Below, in pieces: positions 36,103-43,255 of a DNA stretch of 64,000 nt (position 1 is its first letter; each line of letters begins with the position of its first letter). A program made the position numbers and the translations under genes. Under the pieces are notes generated by a model. That model was not told the DNA's origin, did not search any database, and saw only the letters and a list, made by a program, of their open reading frames with translations. This stretch comes from Sphingomonas sp. 35-24ZXX (GTDB taxonomy: Bacteria > Pseudomonadota > Alphaproteobacteria > Sphingomonadales > Sphingomonadaceae). The stretch covers positions 434,001-498,000 of the forward strand of contig NZ_JROG01000003.1 in NCBI RefSeq assembly GCF_000786215.1, given 5' to 3'.

Positions 36103-37298
36103 AGGATAGCGAACCCCTCTCCCCTCCTGCAGGCGCGCGGGGAGAGGCGCTGGCGCTGTATATCCACTGGCCGTTCTGCGTCTCCAAATGCCCCTATTGC
36201 GACTTCAACAGCCATGTCCGCGAGAGCGTCGACATGGACCAGTGGCAGGCCGCCCTGCTCGCCGACCTCGCGCACGAGGCGTCCGTGTTGCCGGGTCGCA
36301 CGCTGGGATCGATCTTCTTTGGCGGCGGCACGCCCTCCCTGATGCCGCCTGTGCTGGTCGAAGCGCTGATCGCCGAGGCGCAGCGGCATTGGCGGTTTGC
36401 CGACGATATCGAGATTACGCTCGAAGCCAATCCCTCGTCGGTCGAGGCGGCACGCTTTGCCGATCTCGCGAAGGCCGGAGTCAACCGGGTGTCGCTGGGG
36501 CTGCAAGCCCTCGATGATGCCACGCTCGGCTTTCTGGGCCGCGCGCATTTGGTCGACGAATCGCTGCGCGCGCTCGGCACCGCGCAGCAGCACTTCGGTC
36601 GCGTGTCGTTCGATCTGATCTACGCCCGCCCCGGCCAGTCGCTGGAGCAATGGGAGGCAGAGCTTGGCCGCGCGCTTGGCTTCGGGACGGGCCACCTGTC
36701 GCTGTATCAGCTGACCATCGAGCCCGGCACGCGGTTCGAGACGCTGGTACGCCGCGGCGATCTGGTCCCCGCCGATGACGACCATTGTGCCGATCTGTTC
36801 GATCTCACCCGCGCGCTGACCACAGCCGCCGGGCTCCCGGCGTACGAGATCAGCAACCACGCCCGCATCGGCGAACAAAGCCGTCACAACCTGACATACT
36901 GGCGCTATGGCGACTATGCCGGCATCGGCCCGGGCGCGCACGGACGTCGCGGCCACCTCGCCACCGAGCGTCATCGCAAGCCCGAAAACTATCTCTCGGC
37001 CATCGCGCGCAACGGGCATGGCCTCTCGGTCGAACGCCCGCTCGACGCCGCGACGCAGGCGACCGAGGCGCTGCTGATGGGCCTGCGGCTGGCCGAAGGG
37101 GTCGACCTGGACCGCATTGCTGCCCAATCGGGCATTGCGGCGTCACGACTGATCGACAGCAAGGCCGCGGCCCGGCTCGCCGAGCTGGCATTCATCGAGC
37201 ACGATCACGAGCACGTGACCGTCACCGAAAAGGGCATGCCGCTGCTCGACGCCATCCTGGCCGAACTCGTCGCGATTGAGCCCGATGCACCGGTCTGA
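36093..37298 (+). CDS. hemW: Radical SAM haem chaperone HemW
   Basis: A 401-aa radical SAM protein of the HemN-like group that inserts haem rather than oxidising coproporphyrinogen. The Cys cluster is CVSKCPYC (Cys29, Cys33, Cys36) followed by FNSH. The further SAM-binding GGGTPSLM and the C-terminal wHTH-like domain of the family follow. The start is GTG at 36093, overlapping rdgB. The first 20 residues ([13 protein letters not shown]) do not look conserved and are encoded by a REP-like hairpin at 36117-36146. Oxygen-independent coproporphyrinogen oxidase activity is unlikely because family members with this single four-Cys region lack it. Confidence 0.9.
   Translation: MLLKDSEPLSPPAGARGEALALYIHWPFCVSKCPYCDFNSHVRESVDMDQWQAALLADLAHEASVLPGRTLGSIFFGGGTPSLMPPVLVEALIAEAQRHWRFADDIEITLEANPSSVEAARFADLAKAGVNRVSLGLQALDDATLGFLGRAHLVDESLRALGTAQQHFGRVSFDLIYARPGQSLEQWEAELGRALGFGTGHLSLYQLTIEPGTRFETLVRRGDLVPADDDHCADLFDLTRALTTAAGLPAYEISNHARIGEQSRHNLTYWRYGDYAGIGPGAHGRRGHLATERHRKPENYLSAIARNGHGLSVERPLDAATQATEALLMGLRLAEGVDLDRIAAQSGIAASRLIDSKAAARLAELAFIEHDHEHVTVTEKGMPLLDAILAELVAIEPDAPV
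36117..36146. repeat. REP-like hairpin inside the 5' end of hemW
   Basis: CTCTCCCC (36117-36124) and GGGGAGAG (36139-36146) are exact inverse repeats separated by 14 bp. The sequence type (CTCCC/GGGAG with a GC-rich centre) is like the intergenic hairpins at 43.1-43.2 kb and 60.4 kb. Here it falls inside the coding region, within hemW residues 9-18. Confidence 0.6.
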
Positions 37299-37310
37299 TA
37301 GCCTGATCTC

Positions 37311-38225
37311 ATGACTGAGCCATTGCCCGCCACCCGGTTGATCGAGCGCTGGCGCGGGCATCTGGCGGACAACCGGCGCCGCTCGCTGCATACCGTGCGT
37401 GCCTATGTCGCTACGGCCGAAAGGCTGGTCTCGTTCCTGGCCGAGCATTGGGGCGAGACGGCGGATGCCGCGAGGCTGGCGGCCGCGACCCAGGCCGATC
37501 TGCGCGCCTATCTGGCGTCAAGACGGGGGGATGGCCTTGCCAATCGCAGTGCTGCGCGCGAACTGTCCGCGATGCGCGGCTTCCTCGCCTTTGCCGCCGA
37601 ACAGCAGGGCAGCACGATCGTGCCCCCGCGCCTCAAGGGACCGCGGATCAAGCGCAGCCTGCCCCGCCCGATCGCTCCCGATGACATCATGGCGCTGGGC
37701 CATGCGATGGCCGCGCGCGATGCTGCGGCGTGGGTGCAGGCGCGCGACTGGGCGGTGCTGTTGCTGCTCTATGGCGCAGGATTGCGCATCAGCGAGGCGA
37801 CGGGCCTGACCGGCAGCGTCCTGCCCCTGGGCGAAACCTTGCGCGTGATCGGCAAGGGCGGCAAGCCGCGCGTCGTGCCGGTCCTGCCCCAGTTGCAACT
37901 GGCGATTACGCATTATGCAGAGCTTGTCCCCTTTGCGCTGGGGCCAGAAGAGCCGCTGTTCCGGGGCACGCGTGGCGGGCCGCTGTCGCCCGCACTGGTG
38001 CGCCGCGCGATGATGAATGCGCGCCGCCTGCTGGGCCTATCCGAAGACGCGACTCCGCATGCGCTTCGCCACAGCTTTGCCACACATCTGCTGGCAGGCG
38101 GGGCGGACCTGCGATCGCTGCAGGAATTGCTGGGGCATGCCAGCCTGTCATCGACGCAGATCTATACCCAGGTCGATGCCGCGCAGCTGCTGGATGTGTA
38201 CGAAAGCGCGCATCCCCGCGCGTGA
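37311..38225 (+). CDS. xerC: Tyrosine recombinase XerC
   Basis: A 304-aa site-specific recombinase that resolves chromosome dimers at dif together with XerD. The catalytic residues are Arg159 (GLRISEA), Lys182 (GKGGKPR), His250-x-x-Arg253 (HALRHSFATHL), His276 and the nucleophile Tyr285 (STQIYTQV). Length and the absence of neighbouring phage genes mark it as the housekeeping Xer recombinase and not an integrase. XerC rather than XerD is inferred from the gene neighbourhood (hemW before it). Confidence 0.9.
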   Translation: MTEPLPATRLIERWRGHLADNRRRSLHTVRAYVATAERLVSFLAEHWGETADAARLAAATQADLRAYLASRRGDGLANRSAARELSAMRGFLAFAAEQQGSTIVPPRLKGPRIKRSLPRPIAPDDIMALGHAMAARDAAAWVQARDWAVLLLLYGAGLRISEATGLTGSVLPLGETLRVIGKGGKPRVVPVLPQLQLAITHYAELVPFALGPEEPLFRGTRGGPLSPALVRRAMMNARRLLGLSEDATPHALRHSFATHLLAGGADLRSLQELLGHASLSSTQIYTQVDAAQLLDVYESAHPRA

Positions 38226-38244
38226 TGAACCGTGACGAGCAGCG

Positions 38245-38862
38245 TTACTCGGCAGGCTGTTCGGCCTTTTGCGGGCGCCAGAAGATCACCCGCACGAGAT
38301 AGGCCAGAACGATCAGCCCGATGACACCGGTCGAGATCGGCCCTGTCCAGGCGTCGATTTCCTCGACGCGCGAGCCCAATTGAAAGCCTATCCCTGCAAA
38401 CACGATGTTCCACAGGCCTGCCCCGGCGAATGTCCATAACAGGAACTTGGTCCGGCTCATCGCGAAGATACCGGCAGGCAGCGAGATGAGCGTGCGCACC
38501 GTGGGAATCATCCGCGCAAAGAAGATGGTGGACGCGCCATGGCGATGGAACAGGCCGTTGAACCGGTCGATCTCGCGCCGGTCGAGCGTGAACCACCGGC
38601 CCCAGCGGTCGACGAAATGGTCGAGCCGCTGGATGCCGAACGAACGGCCAATCGCGTACCAGAAATAATTCCCGGCCACAGACCCGATGGTACCGGCCAG
38701 GATCACGACCCACAGATTGATATGCCCCTTGCCGGCCTCGATCCCGGCAAGTCCCATGATAAGCTCTGACGGGATCGGCGGAAACACGTTCTCCAGCGCC
38801 ATCAACAGAGCGACGCCCCAGTATCCGCCGCTGGCCACCAGATTGAGGATGAAATCGTTCAT
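38245..38862 (-). CDS. DedA family membrane protein
   Basis: A 205-aa member of the DedA/SNARE-associated family, integral to the inner membrane, with five to six hydrophobic segments. Signatures are FPPIPSELIMGLAG near residue 28, GNYFWYAIGR and the ARMIPTVRTLISLPAG re-entrant loop. Family members carry undecaprenyl phosphate or other lipids across the membrane and support envelope homeostasis. The start at 38862 (MNDFILNL) gives the family's N-terminus. It is separated by 2 bp from the end of gshB. Confidence 0.9.
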   Translation of the reverse strand: MNDFILNLVASGGYWGVALLMALENVFPPIPSELIMGLAGIEAGKGHINLWVVILAGTIGSVAGNYFWYAIGRSFGIQRLDHFVDRWGRWFTLDRREIDRFNGLFHRHGASTIFFARMIPTVRTLISLPAGIFAMSRTKFLLWTFAGAGLWNIVFAGIGFQLGSRVEEIDAWTGPISTGVIGLIVLAYLVRVIFWRPQKAEQPAE

Positions 38863-38864
38863 GG

Positions 38865-39809
38865 TTATGTCTTCAGACGGGCATCGATCGCATCCCAGAT
38901 CATCCCGGCGACATCGCTGTTGTTGAAAGCGCTGATCGCGACAATGCCGGTGGGCGACGTGACGTTGATCTCGGTCAGCCATTTGCCGCCGATCACATCA
39001 ATACCCACGAACAGCAGTCCGCGTTCCTTGAGCTCGGGCCCCATCGCGTCGCAGATTTCCTGTTCGCGTGGCGTCAGCGTAGCGGATTCGGCATAGCCGC
39101 CGACCGCGAGATTGGACCGGAACTCGCCCTCGCCCGGCTTGCGGTTGATCGCGCCTGCCACCTTGCCGTCGACCAGCACGATGCGCTTGTCGCCTTGCGC
39201 CACTTCAGGGAGGAACGGCTGCACCATGAACGGCTCGCGCCAGATCTGACCGAACAGTTCGACCAGAGCCGACAGGTTCGCGCCATCCTCGCCGACCAGG
39301 AACACCGCCTTGCCGCCATTGCCGTGCAGCGGCTTGACCACGATCGCCCCGTGCTGCGCCTGGAAACGCTTCACCTCGTCGAGCGAACGGGTGACCAGAG
39401 TTGGCGGCATGAACCGCTCGAAATCAAGCACATAGACCTTTTCGGGCGCGTTGCGCACCGAGGCCGGATCATTGACCACCAACGTGCGCCCCTTGAGCCG
39501 CTCCAGGATATGCGTCGCGGTGATATAGCCGACATCGAACGGCGGGTCCTGGCGCATCAGCACGACATCGACATCCTCGCCCAGATCGAGCCGCACGGGA
39601 TCGCCAAAGGTGAAATGATCGCCCTGAACGGCGCGAACGGTAACGGGGTGGGCGTGGCAGGTCACCTGCCCTGCCTCATAGGTCAGCGTCTCGACGTCAT
39701 AATGGTATAGCGTATAGCCTCGCGCCTGCGCCGCGAGCATCAGGGCGAAGCTGCTATCGCCCTTGATGTTGATGCCGGGCATCGGGTCCATTTGCACCGC
39801 GATTTTCAT
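38865..39809 (-). CDS. gshB: Glutathione synthetase
   Basis: A 314-aa ATP-grasp enzyme that ligates gamma-glutamylcysteine and glycine. It starts MKIAVQMDPMPGIN, the family N-terminus, and contains VLMRQDPPFDVGYITAT, VVKPLHGNGGKAVFLV with the ATP-grasp glycine-rich loop, and GKWLTEINVTSPTGIV for substrate binding. It follows yraN by 44 bp on the same strand. gshA is not in the window. Confidence 0.96.
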   Translation of the reverse strand: MKIAVQMDPMPGINIKGDSSFALMLAAQARGYTLYHYDVETLTYEAGQVTCHAHPVTVRAVQGDHFTFGDPVRLDLGEDVDVVLMRQDPPFDVGYITATHILERLKGRTLVVNDPASVRNAPEKVYVLDFERFMPPTLVTRSLDEVKRFQAQHGAIVVKPLHGNGGKAVFLVGEDGANLSALVELFGQIWREPFMVQPFLPEVAQGDKRIVLVDGKVAGAINRKPGEGEFRSNLAVGGYAESATLTPREQEICDAMGPELKERGLLFVGIDVIGGKWLTEINVTSPTGIVAISAFNNSDVAGMIWDAIDARLKT

Positions 39810-39853
39810 GGGGAAAGCCTTTGTCTTCGGGTTGTTCGGATGGCGCGGAGCGG

Positions 39854-40216
39854 TCAGTCGCCCTGCCAGACGTGGGTCAGATGGCGTGGCAGGCGGCCGG
39901 GTGCAAGCAGGATCACGTCGATCCGCGCATCCTGCCCCTCCTGCACGTAGCGCGGCATCAGCGCTTCGGCGGCAGCGGCCACCCTGCGCAGCCGGTGGTG
40001 ATCGACCGCCTCGTCGAGCTCGCGCGCGCCCTGGCGGTGCTTGACCTCGACAAAGGCCACCATCCGCCCGCGACGCGCGACGAGGTCAACCTCGCCAAAG
40101 GGCGTGCGCACGCGGCTCGCCACAATGCGCCAACCCTTGAGCCGCAGCCACCATGCCGCCAGCCGTTCCGCGCGCCGACCTGCCGCCTCGGCCTGCCTGC
40201 GCCGCGCCTCAGCCAT
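39854..40216 (-). CDS. YraN family endonuclease-like protein (UPF0102)
   Basis: A 120-aa protein of the YraN/UPF0102 family, which has a restriction endonuclease-like fold. The active-site pattern is seen in FGEVDLVARRGRMVAFVEVKHRQG, corresponding to the E-x-x-D-x-V-x-x and E-V-K motif. A start at 40216 (MAEARRRQ) is chosen; it overlaps the rsmI stop by 8 bp. The position between rsmI and gshB is the usual one in alphaproteobacteria. The biological role is not settled. Confidence 0.88.
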   Translation of the reverse strand: MAEARRRQAEAAGRRAERLAAWWLRLKGWRIVASRVRTPFGEVDLVARRGRMVAFVEVKHRQGARELDEAVDHHRLRRVAAAAEALMPRYVQEGQDARIDVILLAPGRLPRHLTHVWQGD

Positions 40217-41060
40217 CGCGTTCGGCCATGATCTGCGCATACAGCGCCTTGCGATCGAGCCCGAAGCGTTTCGCGACCTCGCCAGCGGCCTTGCCGGGAG
40301 GCATCGTCGCAAGGGCCTCGGCCAGCGCGGCAGCCACCGCGTCCTCGTCGGTCTCGCCCCCCTCCTCGATCGCCGGACCGACCACCAGCACGATCTCGCC
40401 CTTGGGCGTGGCTTCGTCGTAAAAGGCAGCCAACTCCGCGAGCGTGCCGGTGCGCGTTTCCTCGAACTTCTTGCTGATCTCGCGCACCACCGCCGCCTCG
40501 CGGTTGCCCAGCCCGGCGTGCAGCGCGGCAAGGCAGGCGGCGATGCGCTTGGCGCTTTCATAGAAGACCAGCGTGGCCGGGATCGCCGCCAGCGCGGCAA
40601 TCTCGCGGTCGCGCGCGCCTGCCTTGTTGGGCAGAAAGCCATGGAAGTAAAATCTGTCCGTCGGCAGGCCTGCCAGCGTCAGCGCAACGATCACTGCCGA
40701 TGGCCCGGGGATCGAGTGGATCGTGACCCCTGCCTCGCGCGCCTCGCGCACCAGCCTGTAGCCGGGGTCGGAGATCAGCGGCGTGCCCGCATCGCTGACC
40801 AGGGCGACAGGCCCCTGCAGCGCCGCGGAAATCAGCCGTTCGCGGTCAGCGGGCCGGGCATGGTCGTCATAGCGGACCAGCGGCCGCTTGAAGCCCAGAT
40901 GGTGCAAAAGCCCGCCGGTCACGCGGCTGTCCTCGCAGGCGATCAGGTCAGCCTGTTCCAGCACCTGCCGGGCGCGTGCAGACAGATCACCAAGGTTGCC
41001 GATTGGTGTCGCGACGATATACAGGCCGGGTTCGGGATCATGAGTCACGTGGATGTTCAT
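40209..41060 (-). CDS. rsmI: 16S rRNA 2'-O-ribose C1402 methyltransferase RsmI
   Basis: A 283-aa SAM-dependent methyltransferase of the tetrapyrrole methylase fold that methylates the ribose of C1402 in 16S rRNA. Family features are LYIVATPIGNLGDLSARAR, CEDSRVTGGLLHHLG, ALVSDAGTPLISDPGY and the C-terminal ETRTGTLAELAAFY. The start at 41060 is a good family N-terminus; upstream in-frame codons on the opposite side of the lipoprotein gene are rejected. It is divergent from the PBP-activator gene across 27 bp. Confidence 0.94.
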   Translation of the reverse strand: MNIHVTHDPEPGLYIVATPIGNLGDLSARARQVLEQADLIACEDSRVTGGLLHHLGFKRPLVRYDDHARPADRERLISAALQGPVALVSDAGTPLISDPGYRLVREAREAGVTIHSIPGPSAVIVALTLAGLPTDRFYFHGFLPNKAGARDREIAALAAIPATLVFYESAKRIAACLAALHAGLGNREAAVVREISKKFEETRTGTLAELAAFYDEATPKGEIVLVVGPAIEEGGETDEDAVAAALAEALATMPPGKAAGEVAKRFGLDRKALYAQIMAERDG

Positions 41061-41087
41061 GGACCGGCAGGGCGGGAGCGACAAGCT

Positions 41088-42278
41088 GTGAAACACCTCT
41101 ATCGAAAATGGCAAGCCATCCTCATGTTGGTGCTCGGCACCATGGTCCTGGCTGCGTGCCAGACGATGGTCCCCAAGACCGCCCCACCCTCCACCCCGAC
41201 CCAGCAGCCCGACCGGCCCGATACCCGCCCCGATGACGGCGCGATCACCGGCGTTCTGCCCAGCGACGAGACGCGGCACCGGATCGCGCTGCTGCTGCCG
41301 CTGTCTGGCAAGGATGCCGCCGTCGGCCAGTCGATCGCCAATGCGACGACGCTGGCCCTGATGGACACCAAGGCGAGCAACATCCGCATCACCAGCTATG
41401 ACACCGCACGCGGCGCGCAGGCTGCCGCGCAGCGCGCGATCGCCGATGGCAACCGCCTGATCCTCGGCCCGCTGTTCGGCGACGATGTCGTCGCCATCGC
41501 TGCTACCGCCAATGCGGCGCGCGTACCGATCATCAGCTATTCGAACGATGTCGGCATCGCCGGCAACAATGTCTTCGTGATGGGCTATGTGCCCGCGCAG
41601 TCGATCGACCGCGTCGTGCGCCATGCCCGCGCGCAGGGCATCACCCGCTTCGCCGCACTCGTCCCCGCCGGCACCTATGGCCAGCGCGCATCGTCGGCGA
41701 TGCTTTCGTCGGTCAAGGCAGCAGGCGGCACGGTCGTGTCGATGCAGAGCTATGGCGCGGGCAATGCCGCTATCACCGCCGCGCTCAAGAAGATGCAGGG
41801 CGACAGCGCTTATGAGGCGATCCTGATCGCCGACAGCGGAGCCGCTGCCGTGCGCATCGTTCCGCTGATCCGCGCCAATGGCGGCACCGATGCGCGCATC
41901 CTGGGCACCGAATTGTGGAACACCGAACGCACCCTGCCCGCCTCGCCTGCGATGCGCGGCGCGTGGTTTGCCAGCGTCTCGGATGGCCTCTACCGCCAAT
42001 ATGCCGCGAAATACCGCGCGCAGTTCGGCAGCGATCCGTTCCGCCTGTCGACGCTCGGCTATGACAGCGTGCTGCTCACCACCCGCATCGCCCGCGACTG
42101 GAAGCCCGGCACGCCGTTCCCCATGGACCGTCTGCGCGATGCCGGCGGCTTCATCGGCCTCGACGGCGCGTTCCGCTTCGGCCGCAGTGGCGTGGCGGAA
42201 CGCCTGCTCGAAGTGCAGCAGGTCGGCGCTGGCACGCTGACGGTGGCGTCACCGGCTCCGAAGAGCTTTGCGGACTGA
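41088..42278 (+). CDS. Penicillin-binding protein activator LpoA-like lipoprotein
   Basis: A 396-aa lipoprotein with lipobox LAAC (Cys24), a proline-rich linker (about residues 28-50) and a periplasmic-binding-protein type I fold (IALLLPLSGKDAAVGQSIAN at the start). This is the C-terminal domain type of LpoA, the outer-membrane activator of penicillin-binding protein 1A. The N-terminal TPR domain of E. coli LpoA is missing, which is the usual state in alphaproteobacteria. The start is GTG at 41088 with GGGAG 9 bp upstream. Its position beside rsmI is typical. Confidence 0.86.
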   Translation: MKHLYRKWQAILMLVLGTMVLAACQTMVPKTAPPSTPTQQPDRPDTRPDDGAITGVLPSDETRHRIALLLPLSGKDAAVGQSIANATTLALMDTKASNIRITSYDTARGAQAAAQRAIADGNRLILGPLFGDDVVAIAATANAARVPIISYSNDVGIAGNNVFVMGYVPAQSIDRVVRHARAQGITRFAALVPAGTYGQRASSAMLSSVKAAGGTVVSMQSYGAGNAAITAALKKMQGDSAYEAILIADSGAAAVRIVPLIRANGGTDARILGTELWNTERTLPASPAMRGAWFASVSDGLYRQYAAKYRAQFGSDPFRLSTLGYDSVLLTTRIARDWKPGTPFPMDRLRDAGGFIGLDGAFRFGRSGVAERLLEVQQVGAGTLTVASPAPKSFAD

Positions 42279-42313
42279 ACCGGTCGGACCGCCCGCTCCG
42301 CAGGCTCGACAAC

Positions 42314-42354
42314 AAAAAACCGGCGCTGCGAAGGTCCGCGGCGCCGGTTTTTTT
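42314..42354. terminator. Strong bidirectional terminator
   Basis: AAAAAACCGGCGC (42314-42326) pairs with GCGCCGGTTTTTTT (42341-42354) around a 14-nt loop. Long A and T runs on both sides serve the converging LpoA-like and transaldolase genes. Confidence 0.92.
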
Positions 42355-42380
42355 GTACCGATTTTCGAGAGGCGCGAAGG

Positions 42381-43034
42381 TCATCCGATCGACTGGCCCG
42401 TCCTCGCCCAATCGGCCATAAAGCCTTCGATGCCCTTATCGGTGAGCACGTGCTTGAACAGGTTGCGGATCACCGACGGCGGCATGGTGGCGACGTCGGC
42501 GCCGATGCGCGCGGATTCGAGCACGTGGATCGGGTGGCGGACCGAGGCGACGAGGATTTCGGTCTCGAACGCATAGTTGTCATAGATCAGGCGGATGTCT
42601 TCGATCAGCGCCATACCGTCAAAGCCGTTGTCGTCATGACGGCCGACGAACGGCGAGATGAAGGTCGCGCCGGCCTTGGCGGCAAGCAGCGCCTGGTTGG
42701 CCGAGAAGCACAGGGTCACGTTGACCATGGTCCCATCGTCGGTCAGCTTCTTGCAGGTCTTGAGACCGTCCATCGTCAGCGGCACCTTGATCGCGACATT
42801 GTCGGCGATCTTGCGCAGGATCTCGGCCTCTTTCATCATCGTTGCGTGGTCGAGCGCGACGACTTCCGCGGAGACCGGTCCTTCGACCAGCGCGCAGATT
42901 TCCTTGGTCACTTCGAGGAAATCGCGGCCCGACTTGGCGATCAGCGACGGGTTGGTGGTGACGCCATCAAGCAGACCGGTGGCAGCGAGGTCGGCAATGT
43001 CGGCGGTGTCGGCGGTATCTACGAAGAATTTCAT
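42381..43034 (-). CDS. tal: Transaldolase (Fsa/TalC type)
   Basis: A 217-aa short transaldolase of the fructose-6-phosphate aldolase type. It has the class I aldolase lysine in [14 protein letters not shown], the DGVTTNPSL motif near residues 24-32, [24 protein letters not shown] and the C-terminal helix. It shuttles dihydroxyacetone units in the pentose phosphate pathway; aldolase activity on fructose-6-phosphate cannot be excluded from sequence. It is a single gene ending at the terminator. Confidence 0.93.
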   Translation of the reverse strand: MKFFVDTADTADIADLAATGLLDGVTTNPSLIAKSGRDFLEVTKEICALVEGPVSAEVVALDHATMMKEAEILRKIADNVAIKVPLTMDGLKTCKKLTDDGTMVNVTLCFSANQALLAAKAGATFISPFVGRHDDNGFDGMALIEDIRLIYDNYAFETEILVASVRHPIHVLESARIGADVATMPPSVIRNLFKHVLTDKGIEGFMADWARTGQSIG

Positions 43035-43126
43035 GGGCTTGGCTCCTGGGATCGGATGAGGGCGAATCTTGGGGTGGCTATAGCGGCTGGATTCGATCGC
43101 GTTAACGGGAATCGGGTCCAATATCT

Positions 43127-43148
43127 CCCCTCCCGTTTACGGGAGGGG
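43127..43148. repeat. REP-like hairpin between tal and topA
   Basis: CCCCTCCC-GTTTAC-GGGAGGGG is a perfect 8-bp inverted repeat (43127-43148). A GGCCGCAGGCC palindrome follows at 43150-43160. This type of hairpin recurs within 100 bp and elsewhere in the window. Confidence 0.7.
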
Positions 43149-43202
43149 TGGCCGCAGGCCGGGGTGGGCCTATCCACCGGGGTCGGCTCCTGAGCCCTCC
43201 CC

Positions 43203-43244
43203 GGTTCGGCAAGCCGAACCTGCCCCTCCCTCTCGCGGGAGGGG
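43203..43244. repeat. Two adjacent REP-like hairpins after topA
   Basis: GGTTCGGC-AA-GCCGAACC (43203-43220) is immediately followed by CCCCTCCC-TCTCGC-GGGAGGGG (43223-43244). They lie 11 bp after the topA stop (minus strand) and could also slow transcription or protect mRNA ends. Confidence 0.65.
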
Positions 43245-43255
43245 AGAAGATCGCC

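Noticed and set aside
36093..37298. Oxygen-independent coproporphyrinogen III oxidase (HemN)
   Set aside because: The cysteine pattern and length fit HemW, and the extended HemN N-terminal segment is missing.
37311..38225. Phage integrase
   Set aside because: The length, catalytic pattern and chromosomal neighbours fit the housekeeping XerC; no att duplication or phage genes are seen, and the tRNA gene 2.7 kb away is intact.
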